From: Pseudomonadota bacterium
GTDB lineage: Bacteria; Pseudomonadota; Alphaproteobacteria; Rhizobiales; Phreatobacteraceae
Length of the DNA: 64,000 bases
NCBI GenBank assembly: GCA_020161695.1
Contig: JAIUOO010000007.1
Location: 1-64,000, forward strand
Direction: 5' to 3'
Position 1 is the stretch's first letter. Every line of letters begins with the position of its first letter. The notes beneath the pieces are model-generated. The model had not been told where the DNA came from, did not search any database, and was given only the letters and a program-made list of their open reading frames with translations. A program made the translations under genes and the position numbers. Positions 37,076 through 48,516 of this stretch are shown one piece after another.

Positions 37076-38086
37076 CTACGGGTGCAGGCGGATCAGCCGC
37101 TTGCCCCGGTTCTCGCCGCGATAGAGCGAGGCGATAGCGTCCGGCGCCGCCTCGATGCCCTCCAGCACGTCCTCGGCATAACGGAGCCGGCCCGCGCGCA
37201 CCCATGCGGCGAGACGCGGCAGCGCCTCGCCGAAGCGGTGGGCGTAGTCGAAGATGACGAAGCTCTCCATGCGCGCCCGCTTGACCAGCAGGTGCCGCTC
37301 CGGCCGCGGTCCGGTCGGCCAGGGGTCCCAGCTCGGCACCGAGGCCGTGCCGCAGACCACGACGCGCGCCTTCACCGCGAGGTGGCGCATGACGACGTCG
37401 GAGATCGCGCCCGACGTGTTGTCGAAATAGACGTCGACGCCGTTCGGGCAGGCCTCGGCGATGGCGCCCACGATGTCGTTGGTCGCCTTGTAGTCGATGG
37501 CCGCGTCGAAGCCGAAATCCTCGAGGCACTGACGAACCTTGGCCGCGCCGCCGGCGATGCCGACCGTGCGGCAGCCCATCAGCTTCGCGATCTGCCCGAC
37601 CGCCGAGCCGACCGCGCCCGCGGCGGTGGAGACGACCACGGTGTCGCCGGGCTTCGGCAGGCCCACGTCGAGAAGGCCGAAATAGGCGGTGAGACCGTTG
37701 ATCCCCATGATGCCGAGCGAGGTGGAGAGCGGCAGGTCTGTTTCCGTCACCTTGCGCTGGACGGCGGAGGCCGGCACGGCGGCCAGTTCCTGCCAGCCGA
37801 ACAGGCCCGTCACCCTGTCGCCGGGCGCGAAGCCCGGATGTTCCGAGGCCACGACCTCGCCGGAGGCGAAGGAGCGCATGACCTCGCCGATGCCGACCGG
37901 CTGCGCATAGTTCGCCACCGCCGAGACCCAGCCACGCATGGCCGGCTCGACCGAAAGGAACTGGTTGCGGACCAGGATCTCGCCGGGCTTCAGCGCCGGG
38001 GTGTCGGCCGCCTCGATGCGGAAGTGCTGGGATTGCGGGATGCCGTCGGGACGGGCGGCGAGGACGACGCGGCGGGAGGTGGGCAT
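37076..38086 (-). CDS. NADP-dependent medium-chain oxidoreductase (leukotriene B4 12-hydroxydehydrogenase-like)
   Basis: 336 residues of the zinc-free MDR family (CurA/prostaglandin reductase type): 'RNQFLSVEPAMRGWVSAVAN', 'LGIMGINGLTAYFGLLDVGL', and the nucleotide site 'VVVSTAAGAVGSAVGQIAKL'. These enzymes reduce the C=C bond of enones with NADPH. The start at 38086 gives the family N-terminus; the in-frame extension to 38209 crosses the SOS box. Confidence 0.87.
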   Translation of the reverse strand: MPTSRRVVLAARPDGIPQSQHFRIEAADTPALKPGEILVRNQFLSVEPAMRGWVSAVANYAQPVGIGEVMRSFASGEVVASEHPGFAPGDRVTGLFGWQELAAVPASAVQRKVTETDLPLSTSLGIMGINGLTAYFGLLDVGLPKPGDTVVVSTAAGAVGSAVGQIAKLMGCRTVGIAGGAAKVRQCLEDFGFDAAIDYKATNDIVGAIAEACPNGVDVYFDNTSGAISDVVMRHLAVKARVVVCGTASVPSWDPWPTGPRPERHLLVKRARMESFVIFDYAHRFGEALPRLAAWVRAGRLRYAEDVLEGIEAAPDAIASLYRGENRGKRLIRLHP

Positions 38087-38177
38087 GGGATCGACCCCGG
38101 TTGCTGCTGACGGGCCAGCAAAGCACGACGACGAGGCATTGGGGATCGTCCGGATGTAGGATGGCTGAGGAACAGCC

Positions 38178-38207
38178 TTGACTTCCGGATCAGAACAAAA
38201 ATAGAAC
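38178..38207 (+). promoter_or_regulatory. Predicted SOS (LexA) box overlapping a sigma70-like promoter
   Basis: GAAC-N7-GAAC at 38193-38207 (spacer AAAAATA) is the direct-repeat form of the alphaproteobacterial LexA box (GTTC-N7-GTTC on the other strand). It overlaps a forward promoter: -35 TTGACT (38178-38183), 18-nt spacer, -10 TAGAAC (38202-38207). LexA bound here would block RNA polymerase heading for the genes at 38341 and 38799. The leftward oxidoreductase (start 38086) could also be affected. Confidence 0.62.
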
Positions 38208-38340
38208 ATTCATGCCTTTGACGGCATCTCTCCCGCGCAGGTCGATTTCCGCGCGGAGGGCCGGAGCAGCATCCGCATGACAGTCAGATTGAGGGAAGGA
38301 ACCGTGGGCAATGCGCCGCGCGGCATGGGAGGGGTTTGTC

Positions 38341-38769
38341 ATGTCCATGGAACTCTATGTGCTGTCCGACCGGAAGCTCGCGTCGATCGCGGAATGGCAG
38401 GCCGCGATCGACCGGGAAGGCTTTCGGCTGAAACTGGACGAAGCCGCTGAGTTCAAGGCTTTGGACGGATATTTGCCGGCCCACTACGGCACGGCGCTGG
38501 CCGGTTTCGAGGTCAATCACTGGGATGCGCAGGCGTTGAAGCGCGACGACCCCGAGAACGGCGATTTCATCAAGGACGAGGCTCACATTCTCGCCTTCCG
38601 CTGGGGCGGCAGCGAGCACGAGCTGTTCGGCGTCTTCGCCGCGGCCAGCGCCTATGCGCGGGCGACGGGCGGTTGGGTTTTCGATTGCGAATCCGGCGAG
38701 GAGATGACGCCCGATGCGACGGCCGAACTGGCGCGCAGGTTCGAGAAGGACCTGCCGGCGGCGGCGTAA
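38341..38769 (+). CDS. Unknown protein, first gene of a possible SOS-controlled pair
   Basis: 142 residues, acidic, without signal peptide or membrane segments; I do not recognise the family. Notable stretches are 'DRKLASIAEWQAAIDREGFR', 'GFEVNHWDAQALKRDD', 'FRWGGSEHELFGVFAAASAY' and the closing 'EEMTPDATAELARRFEKDLP'. The general look (small, acidic, Trp-rich, single domain) is like that of polymorphic-toxin immunity proteins, but this is only an impression. The ATG at 38341 has GGGAGGGG 6-10 nt upstream; an in-frame ATG at 38311 is less well placed. It lies 134 nt after the predicted SOS box and 29 nt before the next gene. Confidence 0.7.
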   Translation: MSMELYVLSDRKLASIAEWQAAIDREGFRLKLDEAAEFKALDGYLPAHYGTALAGFEVNHWDAQALKRDDPENGDFIKDEAHILAFRWGGSEHELFGVFAAASAYARATGGWVFDCESGEEMTPDATAELARRFEKDLPAAA

Positions 38770-38798
38770 ATTCGACGAGGCGCGGCGGAGGAAATCGC

Positions 38799-39374
38799 AT
38801 GACGCGCGAACGGCTTGTCTATGCCCATCACGATGGGATTGAGTATGTTTTCGCCGCCGCGCGAAAGCTCGCCTCCTTGCATTTTGGCGGGCCCATGGAA
38901 TGTGACATTGTCGGCGTTCCCTATGGCCCCACCCCTTTGCACCTCATCGGACAGCTCGGCGGGCGCCACATTCCAGGGTTATCCGGCCCGCATCTGTTCG
39001 GGCTGCCGCTCATCTACGGCATGGCCTATGACGGCTGCCAGATGACCTATCGGATGCGGGTCGCCGAACCGGTCGAAGTTCTGGCGATGCAGCCTGCGGG
39101 ATCAAGCGAGAACTACCCTTATCGCCATTTTCCGCCACTGCTGCCCTACGTCCCGCTGGCGCTCGCGCAAACCCGCCCATGTCCTTATTCGGCCTTCGCC
39201 CAGCGTTTTCCGAATCTGCCGGAACGGCCCTCGGGCGACCTGCTGGTGGCGGTGCCGCCGCCCGCCACGATCGGCCTGAGCCTGTGGGGAAGCGGCGACT
39301 GGGAACAGGTCACGATCGTGTTCGATTGCAACACCGAGCAGCAGACGATCGATGCCTACAACGTCTGCACGTGA
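38799..39374 (+). CDS. Unknown protein, second gene of the possible SOS-controlled pair
   Basis: 191 residues, unrecognised, no signal peptide or membrane helix. It contains 'GRHIPGLSGPHLFGLPLIYG', a Pro-rich middle ('HFPPLLPYVPLALAQTRPCP') and the ending 'VTIVFDCNTEQQTIDAYNVC'. Seven or so Cys and many His residues are spread along it without a clear metal motif. GGAGG lies 6 nt before the ATG. It is convergent with thiC, 15 nt away. It probably shares the transcript of the preceding gene. Confidence 0.68.
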   Translation: MTRERLVYAHHDGIEYVFAAARKLASLHFGGPMECDIVGVPYGPTPLHLIGQLGGRHIPGLSGPHLFGLPLIYGMAYDGCQMTYRMRVAEPVEVLAMQPAGSSENYPYRHFPPLLPYVPLALAQTRPCPYSAFAQRFPNLPERPSGDLLVAVPPPATIGLSLWGSGDWEQVTIVFDCNTEQQTIDAYNVCT

Positions 39375-39389
39375 GCGGCTTGCGGTTGC

Positions 39390-41400
<2,011 letters not shown>

Positions 41401-41402
41401 GC

Positions 41403-41509
41403 GTCCCATCCCTCCGCCGGCATGACCCGGATCAGGTTCAAGGGTCGCTACGGGGTTCCCTTCGGAACGTTGCAGCCTCTCAGCCCCTTCGTCGGGGCCC
41501 CCCTTGGAC
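41403..41509 (-). ncRNA. TPP riboswitch (THI element)
   Basis: Read on the minus strand, the element shows the two conserved blocks: GGGGCTGAGAGG (41478-41489) and, further 3', ACCCTTGAACCTGATCCGGG with TCATGCCGGCGGAGGGA. Its outer stem is closed by GTCC at 41506-41509 and GGGAC at 41403-41407. Because the 3' stem holds the ribosome-binding site of the ORF that starts at 41400, TPP binding should block translation initiation of that ORF, and thiC expression by coupling or transcript loss. Confidence 0.93.
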
Positions 41510-41607
41510 GAGGTCCAATCTGGACCTTTGGCCGGCGAAGCGCAAGGCGGCGCGCGCAGGGCGCGTCCGGGAAAACCGCAATCCTCGCGAAGTCTTTCGG
41601 AAGGCGT

Positions 41608-42216
41608 CTATTCCCCCGCCGGCTCGTGGGCCAGCCAGTCGCGCACGCGCGTCTCGGGATCATCGGCATTGGCGATGTCGGAGACGACCGCGATGGAATC
41701 GGCGCCGGCCGCATAGACCGCCGGCGCGCGCTCCAGCGTGATGCCGCCGATGGCGACCAGCGGGATGGCGCCGATGCGCTTCTTCCATGCTGTGATGCGG
41801 TCGAGACCCTGCGGGCCGAAGCGCATCGTCTTGACCGTCGTCGGATAGATCGGTCCGAGCGCGATGTAGTCGGGCTTGTGGGCGAGTGCCGCTTCAAGCT
41901 CCGCCTCGTCGTGGGTCGACAGGCCGAGGGTGAGACCCGCGCGGCGGATCGCCGCCACGTCGGCCGTGGCGAGATCCTCCTGGCCGAGATGGAGATGGGC
42001 CGCGCCAGCCGCGATGGCGGCCTGCCAGTAGTCGTTGATCACCAGCCTGGTTGCCGTGCCCGCGACCGATTCCACGGCTTCGCGCGCCAGGGCGGTCGCC
42101 TGCTCGTGCTCCAGATCCTTGACCCGGAGCTGGATCGTGCCGACGCCGAGGTTCGACAATTCGATCAGCGAGCGGATGCTGTCGACGACGGGATAGAAGC
42201 GGTCGGGATAGGGCAT
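41608..42216 (-). CDS. thiE: Thiamine-phosphate synthase
   Basis: 202 residues. ThiE barrel motifs are present: 'GTIQLRVKDLEHEQATALAR', 'VINDYWQAAIAAGAAHLHLG', 'YIALGPIYPTTVK' and 'IPLVAIGGITLERAPAVYAA'. It couples the pyrimidine and thiazole phosphates. The gene lies upstream of the riboswitch on the same strand and I see no THI element ahead of it, so it may be read from its own promoter. A few residues differ from the standard ('LGQEDL' is kept). Confidence 0.88.
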   Translation of the reverse strand: MPYPDRFYPVVDSIRSLIELSNLGVGTIQLRVKDLEHEQATALAREAVESVAGTATRLVINDYWQAAIAAGAAHLHLGQEDLATADVAAIRRAGLTLGLSTHDEAELEAALAHKPDYIALGPIYPTTVKTMRFGPQGLDRITAWKKRIGAIPLVAIGGITLERAPAVYAAGADSIAVVSDIANADDPETRVRDWLAHEPAGE

Positions 42217-42357
42217 GGCGGGCTGTCCTCGGGCGAGCCCGGCGCCAACGGGCCGGCGTTCTAACCTGTGCCCCTGTGCGGCGAAGTCAAGAACGAACCG
42301 AACGGCGCGGGGCGGGCAGCCAGCCGGCGCTGACCCGGCGCCCGGCCGGCCGACACG

Positions 42358-43845
42358 TCAGGCGACCTTGCCCAGAAAGTCCTCCACGGCCGCGCCGAGG
42401 CCGCCAGCCGAGGCTTCGACAGCTGCCGTGGTGCGGGTCATCGCCTCGGAAGAGGTCGCGCTGGCGCGCGCCTTCTCGGCGATGTCGCCGACGGTCGTCT
42501 CGATCACCCCGGCGAGTTCGCGCATCTCGCCGATGCTGCGATTGATCTCGCGCACGGCCATTGCCTGTTCCTCGATGCCGGCGGCGAGCGCGCCGGCATT
42601 CCGGTCGATCTGGTCCATGCGGGTGGAGATGCCGTCGATGGCGCCGACCGCGCCCCTGGTGAGCTGCTGCACGGACGTGATCTGCTGGGCGATGTCGCCG
42701 GTCGCCCGGGATGTCTGCACCGCCAGCGACTTCACCTCGCTCGCCACCACCGCAAAGCCCTTGCCGGCCTCTCCCGCACGGGCCGCCTCGATCGTGGCGT
42801 TGAGCGCGAGCAGGTTGGTCTGTTCCGCGATCGACTGGATGAGCGCCACGACGGTGCCGATCCGCTCGGCGGCGCCCGACAGTTCGCTGATGCTGCCATT
42901 GGCGGCCGCCGCCTCGCCCGCCAGCTCGCGCAGCACCGACGCCGTCTCGTGGACCTTGCCCGCGAGATCGTCGACCGAGGTCGAAAGCTGGTCGCTCGCG
43001 GCAGCCACCGCGCCGATGGTCTCGACCGCGGCGCGCGAGGACTGGGCGGCCTGACCGGTCATCCCGGCGGTGCTGTCGGCCGCGGCGCGCAGGGTGCCCG
43101 ACGACCGGCCGAGTTCGCCCATGCCGGCACGCACCTCGCCGAGCACGCCTGCGACATGGTCGCGGAAATCGGCGATGGCGCCATCGAGCCGGGCCCGCTG
43201 GTCGTTCTGCGCCGAAGCGAGCGTCCGCTCGCTGGAGGCCGCGGCTTCCATCCGCTCGGTCGCGAGATTGGCTTCGGCGACAGCCGCGTCGGATACGGCG
43301 AATGCGGTGGCGAGCCGGTTGCAGAGCCAGGCGAGCGCCACGGCCTGGGCGACCAGGATCACCGCATGGATGACGACGCGGCCGAAATCGCCGCCCTGCG
43401 GGAAGACGGCAAGGGGATAGACGAGGTTCAGGCCGAGGTGATGGATCGCGACCACCGCCGTGAAGGCCGCGATCGCAAGCCAGCAGCACCACAGCGCGAC
43501 GATGGCGAGGCCGGCGAAGAACATCATGTGCATGTCGATCTGATAGACCGAGCCTTCGAGCGCGAAGGTCAGCAGGGCGACGAGCGCCGCCGCCGACACG
43601 GCGGAGCCGACGCGCGCGGTGATGTCGATCCGGCGCCTGCCGATCGCCAGCATGCCGAGGCCCGCGACCGCCACCGCGCAGAGCGCGACGACCACGTTGG
43701 CATTCGCGCCGCGCAGGCCGGCGACGGCCAGGATGACGATCGCGATGCTCACGACGGCCCCCTGCATGACCGGGGCGACCGCGGACCGCAGCCGGTCGAG
43801 GGTCGATGAAGGCATGATCGATGCGGCGGCCGGGGCTGCGATCAT
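42358..43845 (-). CDS. Methyl-accepting chemotaxis protein with multi-pass membrane N-terminus
   Basis: 495 residues. About six hydrophobic segments fill residues 25-190 ('[19 protein letters not shown]', '[18 protein letters not shown]', '[20 protein letters not shown]'), with no periplasmic sensor domain and no clear HAMP domain. A coiled-coil signalling domain follows; its hairpin tip is '[20 protein letters not shown]' with '[15 protein letters not shown]'. It should pass signals to CheA/CheW, sensing from within or at the membrane. Its ATG overlaps the stop of the small membrane protein gene upstream (43842-43845). Confidence 0.9.
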   Translation of the reverse strand: MIAAPAAASIMPSSTLDRLRSAVAPVMQGAVVSIAIVILAVAGLRGANANVVVALCAVAVAGLGMLAIGRRRIDITARVGSAVSAAALVALLTFALEGSVYQIDMHMMFFAGLAIVALWCCWLAIAAFTAVVAIHHLGLNLVYPLAVFPQGGDFGRVVIHAVILVAQAVALAWLCNRLATAFAVSDAAVAEANLATERMEAAASSERTLASAQNDQRARLDGAIADFRDHVAGVLGEVRAGMGELGRSSGTLRAAADSTAGMTGQAAQSSRAAVETIGAVAAASDQLSTSVDDLAGKVHETASVLRELAGEAAAANGSISELSGAAERIGTVVALIQSIAEQTNLLALNATIEAARAGEAGKGFAVVASEVKSLAVQTSRATGDIAQQITSVQQLTRGAVGAIDGISTRMDQIDRNAGALAAGIEEQAMAVREINRSIGEMRELAGVIETTVGDIAEKARASATSSEAMTRTTAAVEASAGGLGAAVEDFLGKVA

Positions 43846-44246
43846 CGGGCAGGGTCCTTGGCAAGGGCGAGGAAGGGAGACAGGCAGGCGGCGGCGAGCG
43901 TCGCGTCGAGCACGAGCGCGGCCCCCGCGCCATAGAGGCGGGAGACGAAGCCGGAAGCTTCGGACGAGGCTATGGCAATGCGGTTGCCCCGGTTCGTGGC
44001 ACGCAGCTCGCCATTGGCGCGCGCGGCGATGGCGGCGGCGCCGCCGGCCTCGGCCGACCAGGCGAATACCGCCACGGGCCGCCCTTCGCGCGGCATGACC
44101 GCGACGAATGCCGGAAGCACCAGGCCCGCCAGGATGATGAGCGGAAGCAGCCGGCGTGCCCGGCGGTCGGGTCGAGATTGCAGGAGGGCGCGAGGCAAGG
44201 GCAGGCAGGTCGGTCCGAAGGCTGGTGCGGGCGACCAATGCGGCAA
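43842..44246 (-). CDS. Small membrane protein coupled to the chemoreceptor gene
   Basis: Up to 134 residues with two hydrophobic segments ('[19 protein letters not shown]' and '[20 protein letters not shown]'). Between them is a soluble loop reading '[20 protein letters not shown]' and '[20 protein letters not shown]'. Proteins of similar layout recur in Hyphomicrobiales beside chemoreceptor genes, in my recollection, without known function. The start is uncertain: the open frame begins with TTG at 44246 and has no ATG before the first helix. The ATGA overlap with the chemoreceptor supports its reality. Confidence 0.62.
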   Translation of the reverse strand: MPHWSPAPAFGPTCLPLPRALLQSRPDRRARRLLPLIILAGLVLPAFVAVMPREGRPVAVFAWSAEAGGAAAIAARANGELRATNRGNRIAIASSEASGFVSRLYGAGAALVLDATLAAACLSPFLALAKDPAR

Positions 44247-44416
44247 GGGCCCTGCGTAACCACGTACCGTCGCATGGTTGAATTTCAGTTAAGGCGGCAG
44301 GCCGATCGGCGCTCCCGTGCATCGGCGCCCAGCGCCTTCGCTGCCTTCACCGCGCAGGCCAAATCGGCTAAGACCCGGCCACGCCGCGCGGGAAGACGCG
44401 GCGGCCGGAGCCGCTC

Positions 44417-45313
44417 ATGTCGCCCACAGCCCCGCTCGATGCCCAGGATATCGGCCGCGTCCTCAACGAGGCGCTGCCCTACATGCAGAAATACGACGAA
44501 GAGATCGTCGTGGTGAAATATGGCGGCCACGCCATGGGCGACGAGAGCGGCGCGCGCTCCTTCGCCCGCGATATCGTCATGCTGGAACAGTCGGGCATCA
44601 ATCCGGTGGTCGTCCATGGCGGCGGGCCGCAGATCGGCCAGATGCTGGCCAAGCTCGGCATCAAGAGCGAGTTCGTCGACGGCCTGCGCGTCACCGACAA
44701 GCAGACCGTCGAGATCGTCGAGATGATCCTAGCCGGCTCGATCAACAAGCAGATCGTCGGCTTCATCAACGCTGCCGGCGGCAAGGCCATCGGGCTCTGC
44801 GGCAAGGACGGCGACATGGTCAAGGCGGCCAAGGTCACCCGCACCACCCGCGACCCGGATTCCAACATCGAGAAGGCGGTCGATCTCGGCTTCGTCGGCG
44901 AGCCCGACAAGGTGGATACCAAGGTGCTGGACACAGTGCTCGGCAAGGATCTGGTGCCGGTTCTGGCGCCGGTCGCGACCTCGGTCGAGGGCGACACCTA
45001 CAACGTCAATGCCGACACGTTCGCGGGCGCCATTGCCGGCGCGCTGAAGGCCAAGCGGCTGCTGCTGCTGACCGACGTTCCCGGCGTGCTCGACAAGAAC
45101 AAGAACCTGATCAAGTCGCTGTCGGTCGAGGATTGCCGGCGGCTGATCGCCGACGGCACGGCCACCGGCGGCATGATCCCGAAGATCGAGACCTGCATCT
45201 ACGCCATCGAGCGCGGCGTCGAGGGCGTCGTGATCCTCGACGGCAAGACCCCGCACGCGGTTCTGGTGGAGCTACTCACCGATGGCGGTGCCGGCACACT
45301 CATCCACGCGTGA
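44417..45313 (+). CDS. argB: Acetylglutamate kinase
   Basis: 298 residues. Amino-acid kinase motifs: '[14 protein letters not shown]' (phosphate-binding Lys), '[20 protein letters not shown]', '[16 protein letters not shown]' and '[20 protein letters not shown]'. It phosphorylates N-acetylglutamate in arginine synthesis. Single gene, with other arg genes not nearby. Confidence 0.97.
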   Translation: MSPTAPLDAQDIGRVLNEALPYMQKYDEEIVVVKYGGHAMGDESGARSFARDIVMLEQSGINPVVVHGGGPQIGQMLAKLGIKSEFVDGLRVTDKQTVEIVEMILAGSINKQIVGFINAAGGKAIGLCGKDGDMVKAAKVTRTTRDPDSNIEKAVDLGFVGEPDKVDTKVLDTVLGKDLVPVLAPVATSVEGDTYNVNADTFAGAIAGALKAKRLLLLTDVPGVLDKNKNLIKSLSVEDCRRLIADGTATGGMIPKIETCIYAIERGVEGVVILDGKTPHAVLVELLTDGGAGTLIHA

Positions 45314-46469
45314 GGCTGGATTGCGACGCGCGGAAGCGCTGCACCTCCACTTCTCCCCGGCGGGGAGAGGTCGACCGAAGGTTGGGATAGGGGGCGCAGG
45401 TCTGTCCGTCGGGTCTCCTTCCCCTCTCCCGACGGCTCCGCCGTCGACCTCCCCCCGCCGGGGGGAGGCGAAGCGGTCCTTCCTGACAGCGCTGGCGTTT
45501 GTCGCCGGCTGTCTCGCCTTCGCTCCGGGCGCCTCCGCCGAAACGCGCCTGTGCAACCGCACGAGCGTCGTGACCGAGGCCGCCATCGGGCTCATCGTCG
45601 AGGAGGCCGCAGCGACGCGCGGCTGGTTCCGGCTCGACCCCGGCCAATGCCGGGCGATCCTCCAGACCGCGGACATGCCGGGCAGGCTGTTCCTGCATTC
45701 GCGCCCCATGGGCGAGCCGGCGGGAACCGAACTCGGCCAGCCCGCGCAGATTTCCCTCTGCGTCGGCGAGGGCGATTTCCTGATCGCAGGCGCGCGGACC
45801 TGCAACCAGCCGAACGCGCGCCTCGCCGCCTTCGCCGAGGTGCGGCCGACGGTTGCCGAGGGCATCGCCGTGCTGTTCCTGTCCGAGGAGGCCGACTACG
45901 ACCTGCCGCAGGCACGACGGGCGGGCATCCAGCGCCTGCTGACGCGGATGGGCTACGACCCCGGCCCCATCGACGGCCTCGACGGACCGAAGACGGAAGC
46001 GGCGCTGCGCGCCTTCATCGCCGACCGCAACCTGCCGGCCGAAGCCAATATGCAGGCGGATTTCTTCGATCTTCTGCTCGCCGCCATGCGGGCGGGCGAA
46101 GGCCCCGGCTTCGCCTGGTGCAACGACACCGGCCGCCGCGTCATGGCGGCGCTCGGCACCGATCAGGACGGGCGGATCGTCACGCGCGGCTGGTTCCGCA
46201 TCGAGGCCGGCGCCTGCCTGAAACCGCCGCTGGAGGGCGCGCCCGCCAGTATCTATTCCTTCGCCGAGGCGGTGGATGCCGAGGGCCAGCCGGTGCAGAA
46301 GGACGGCCGCCCCGTCACCTTCGGCGGCAACGTGCCGGGCTGCGTCAGGCCCGCCGAATTCGAGATCGCCGGGGCGGACGACTGCGCCGCCCACGGCGCG
46401 ACGCGCGTGCAGTTCCTTGCCGTCACCTTCGACGGCCGCCGCCGCGCCTCCGTCCGCTTCCGGGAGTGA
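45282..46469 (+). CDS. DUF1036 / peptidoglycan-binding protein, secreted; 5' end overlaps a repeat
   Basis: The mature part has a DUF1036-like domain ('[20 protein letters not shown]', '[12 protein letters not shown]'), a peptidoglycan-binding-like segment at the centre ('[20 protein letters not shown]'), and a second DUF1036-like domain ('[14 protein letters not shown]', '[16 protein letters not shown]'). A signal peptide '[20 protein letters not shown]' begins only at about residue 67. The preceding 60 residues are encoded by the intergenic repeat at 45340-45475. In-frame starts are ATG 45282 (inside argB) and TTG 45321; no ATG stands at the signal peptide. Either a non-standard start is used near 45483 (a CTG) or a repeat has displaced the start. 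Confidence 0.75.
   Translation: MAVPAHSSTREAGLRRAEALHLHFSPAGRGRPKVGIGGAGLSVGSPSPLPTAPPSTSPRRGEAKRSFLTALAFVAGCLAFAPGASAETRLCNRTSVVTEAAIGLIVEEAAATRGWFRLDPGQCRAILQTADMPGRLFLHSRPMGEPAGTELGQPAQISLCVGEGDFLIAGARTCNQPNARLAAFAEVRPTVAEGIAVLFLSEEADYDLPQARRAGIQRLLTRMGYDPGPIDGLDGPKTEAALRAFIADRNLPAEANMQADFFDLLLAAMRAGEGPGFAWCNDTGRRVMAALGTDQDGRIVTRGWFRIEAGACLKPPLEGAPASIYSFAEAVDAEGQPVQKDGRPVTFGGNVPGCVRPAEFEIAGADDCAAHGATRVQFLAVTFDGRRRASVRFRE
45340..45475. repeat. Rhizobial-type intergenic palindromic repeat
   Basis: Contains palindromes TCTCCCCGG-CGGGGAGA, CGACGG-CTC-CGCCGTCG and CCCCCCGCC-GGGGGG in tandem. The style (CTCTCCCGACGGCTCCGCCGTCGACC) is common between genes in Hyphomicrobiales. It sits between argB and the signal-peptide region of the DUF1036 gene. 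Confidence 0.7.
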
Positions 46470-46471
46470 CG

Positions 46472-47173
46472 ATGACCGCCCCTCAAGAGGCCCGCGCCGC
46501 CTTCGCCCATGTCGAGGCCTGGATCTTCGACCTCGACAACACGCTCTACCCCGCGCATCTGTCGCTGTGGGAGCAGATCGACGCGCGCATCAAGGGCTAT
46601 GTCGCGAAGCTCCTGAACATCTCGACCGACGAGGCCTTCCGGCTCCAGAAGGACTATTACAAGCACTACGGCACCTCGCTGCGCGGGCTGATGATCGAGC
46701 ACGGCATGAGCCCGGACGACTTCCTGTCCTATGTCCACGACATCGACCATTCGCCGCTGCAGGCCAATCCCGAACTCGGCGCGGCCATCGCCGCCCTGCC
46801 CGGCCGCAAGTTCGTGTTCACCTCCGGCACCCACAGCCATGTGCAGGCGGTGACGCGCAGGCTCGGCATCGAGAACCATTTCGACGGGGTGTTCGACATT
46901 GTCGATGCCGGGCTGCTGCCGAAGCCGCACCGCGTGACCTACGAAAAGTTCCTCGCCGACCACGGCGTCGATGCGACCCGCGCCGCCATGTTCGAGGACC
47001 TGCCGCGCAATCTCGAGGCGCCCCACGCGCTCGGCATGAAGACCGTGCTGGTGGTGCCGGAGCGCACGCGCGAGGTGTTCCGCGAGGCCTGGGAATTCGA
47101 GGGACGCGACGACGACCATGTCGACTTCGTCACCGACGACCTGACGGCCTTCCTGGTGACGCTGCGGCTGTGA
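46472..47173 (+). CDS. HAD-family pyrimidine 5'-nucleotidase
   Basis: 233 residues with HAD motif I 'FDLDNTLYPAHLSLWEQID' (two catalytic Asp), motif II Thr/Ser in 'FVFTSGTHSHVQ', motif III Lys in 'KPHRVTYEKFL' and motif IV 'AAMFEDLPRNLEAPHALGMK'. 'DLDNTLY' and the helical cap match the SDT1/pyrimidine 5'-nucleotidase group, which dephosphorylates UMP/CMP. It begins 2 nt after the DUF1036 gene. Confidence 0.88.
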   Translation: MTAPQEARAAFAHVEAWIFDLDNTLYPAHLSLWEQIDARIKGYVAKLLNISTDEAFRLQKDYYKHYGTSLRGLMIEHGMSPDDFLSYVHDIDHSPLQANPELGAAIAALPGRKFVFTSGTHSHVQAVTRRLGIENHFDGVFDIVDAGLLPKPHRVTYEKFLADHGVDATRAAMFEDLPRNLEAPHALGMKTVLVVPERTREVFREAWEFEGRDDDHVDFVTDDLTAFLVTLRL

Positions 47174-47274
47174 CGAAACGGACCAAGGGGCTGCCTGAAA
47201 GCCGGAACCTGTTCGTCATCGCCGAGCTTGTCCCGGCCATTCACGACTTGCCTGGGGCGGCTTCGTCCAGAATT

Positions 47275-47316
47275 CGTGGATGCCCGGCACAAGGCCGGGC
47301 ATGACGCGGTGAGATC
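47275..47316. repeat. 42-bp REP-like palindrome, copy 2
   Basis: Exact reverse complement of 24641-24682. It lies in the gap between the convergent HAD and dnaJ genes, again a likely end-of-transcript position. Confidence 0.85.
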
Positions 47317-47352
47317 GAAGTCTCTTCGAGGATCCTTCAACCTTCCTTCGAC

Positions 47353-48486
47353 TCAGCCTTCCTTGGCGAGCCCGTCCCAGAAGGCCTTGGCCTTGGCGAA
47401 GAAGCCCGCCGTCTCCGGCTGGGTCGCGCCGGAGCTCTCCTTGTCGAACTCGGCGAGCAGTTCCTTCTGCCGCTTGGTCAGCGCGCGCGGCGTCTCGACG
47501 TCGACCTGCACGTAGAGGTCGCCCACGGATTTCGACCGCAGCACCGGCATGCCCTTCCCCCCAAGGCGGAAGCGCTTGCCCGACTGCGTGCCCTCGGGAA
47601 CCTTCACCTGCGCCCGGCCGCCGTCGATGGTCGGCACCTCGAAGGAGCCGCCGATGGCGGCCGTCACCATCGAGACAGGGGCGCGGCAGTAGAGATCCTG
47701 TCCGTCGCGCTGGAAGAAGGAATGCGGCTGGATGGAGAGGAAGATGTAGAGATCGCCCGGCGGGCCGCCGCGGAAGCCGGCCTCGCCCTCGTTGGCGAGG
47801 CGGATGCGCGTGCCGTCCTCGACGCCGGCCGGGATGTTCACCGAGAGCACCCGTTCCTTGGTGATGCGGCCAGCCCCCGAGCAATTGCCACAGGGGTCCT
47901 CGATCACCTGGCCGCGACCCTGACAGGTCGGGCAGGTGCGCTCGACCGAGAAGAAGCCCTGGGATGCGCGCACGCGGCCGTGGCCGCCGCAGGTGCCGCA
48001 GGTCTTGGGCTTGGAGCCGGGCTTGGCGCCGGTGCCCGAACAGGCTTCGCACGAGACCGTGGTGGGGATGCGCAGCTGGGCGGCCTTGCCGTTGAAGGCT
48101 TCCTCCAGCGTGATGTCCATGTTGTAGCGCAGGTCCGCGCCGCGCTCGCGCCCGCCGGGGCCGCGCCGGCGGCCGCCCATGCCGAACAGCTCCTCGAAGA
48201 TGTCGGACATGGAGGAGGAGAAGTCGCCGCCGAAGCCGGGATGGCCACCACCGCCGCCATTCTCGAAGGCCTGATGGCCGAACCGGTCATAGGCCGCACG
48301 CTTCTGGCCGTCCGAGAGCACCTGATAGGCCTCGTTCAGCTCCTTGAACTCCGCCTCGGCCTTGGAGTCGCCGGGATTGCGGTCGGGATGGCACTGCATC
48401 GCCTTCTTGCGGAAGGCGGATTTCAGCGCGCCGTCGTCGGCATCGCGGCCGACCCCCAGAGTTTCGTAATAGTCGCGCTTGGACAT
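47353..48486 (-). CDS. dnaJ: Chaperone DnaJ
   Basis: 377 residues: J domain with HPD ('[12 protein letters not shown]'), Gly/Phe-rich segment (about 75-110), and four zinc repeats ([32 protein letters not shown]), then the C-terminal substrate domains. It delivers clients to DnaK and stimulates its ATPase. It follows dnaK after 77 bp with a strong hairpin. Confidence 0.98.
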   Translation of the reverse strand: MSKRDYYETLGVGRDADDGALKSAFRKKAMQCHPDRNPGDSKAEAEFKELNEAYQVLSDGQKRAAYDRFGHQAFENGGGGGHPGFGGDFSSSMSDIFEELFGMGGRRRGPGGRERGADLRYNMDITLEEAFNGKAAQLRIPTTVSCEACSGTGAKPGSKPKTCGTCGGHGRVRASQGFFSVERTCPTCQGRGQVIEDPCGNCSGAGRITKERVLSVNIPAGVEDGTRIRLANEGEAGFRGGPPGDLYIFLSIQPHSFFQRDGQDLYCRAPVSMVTAAIGGSFEVPTIDGGRAQVKVPEGTQSGKRFRLGGKGMPVLRSKSVGDLYVQVDVETPRALTKRQKELLAEFDKESSGATQPETAGFFAKAKAFWDGLAKEG

Positions 48487-48516
48487 CGACCGCGCTTTCG
48501 CCCCTCGTCAAGCGAC

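Noticed and set aside
38212..38280. 22-codon ORF directly after the SOS box
   Set aside because: No ribosome-binding site and no recognisable features; the stronger start lies at 38341.
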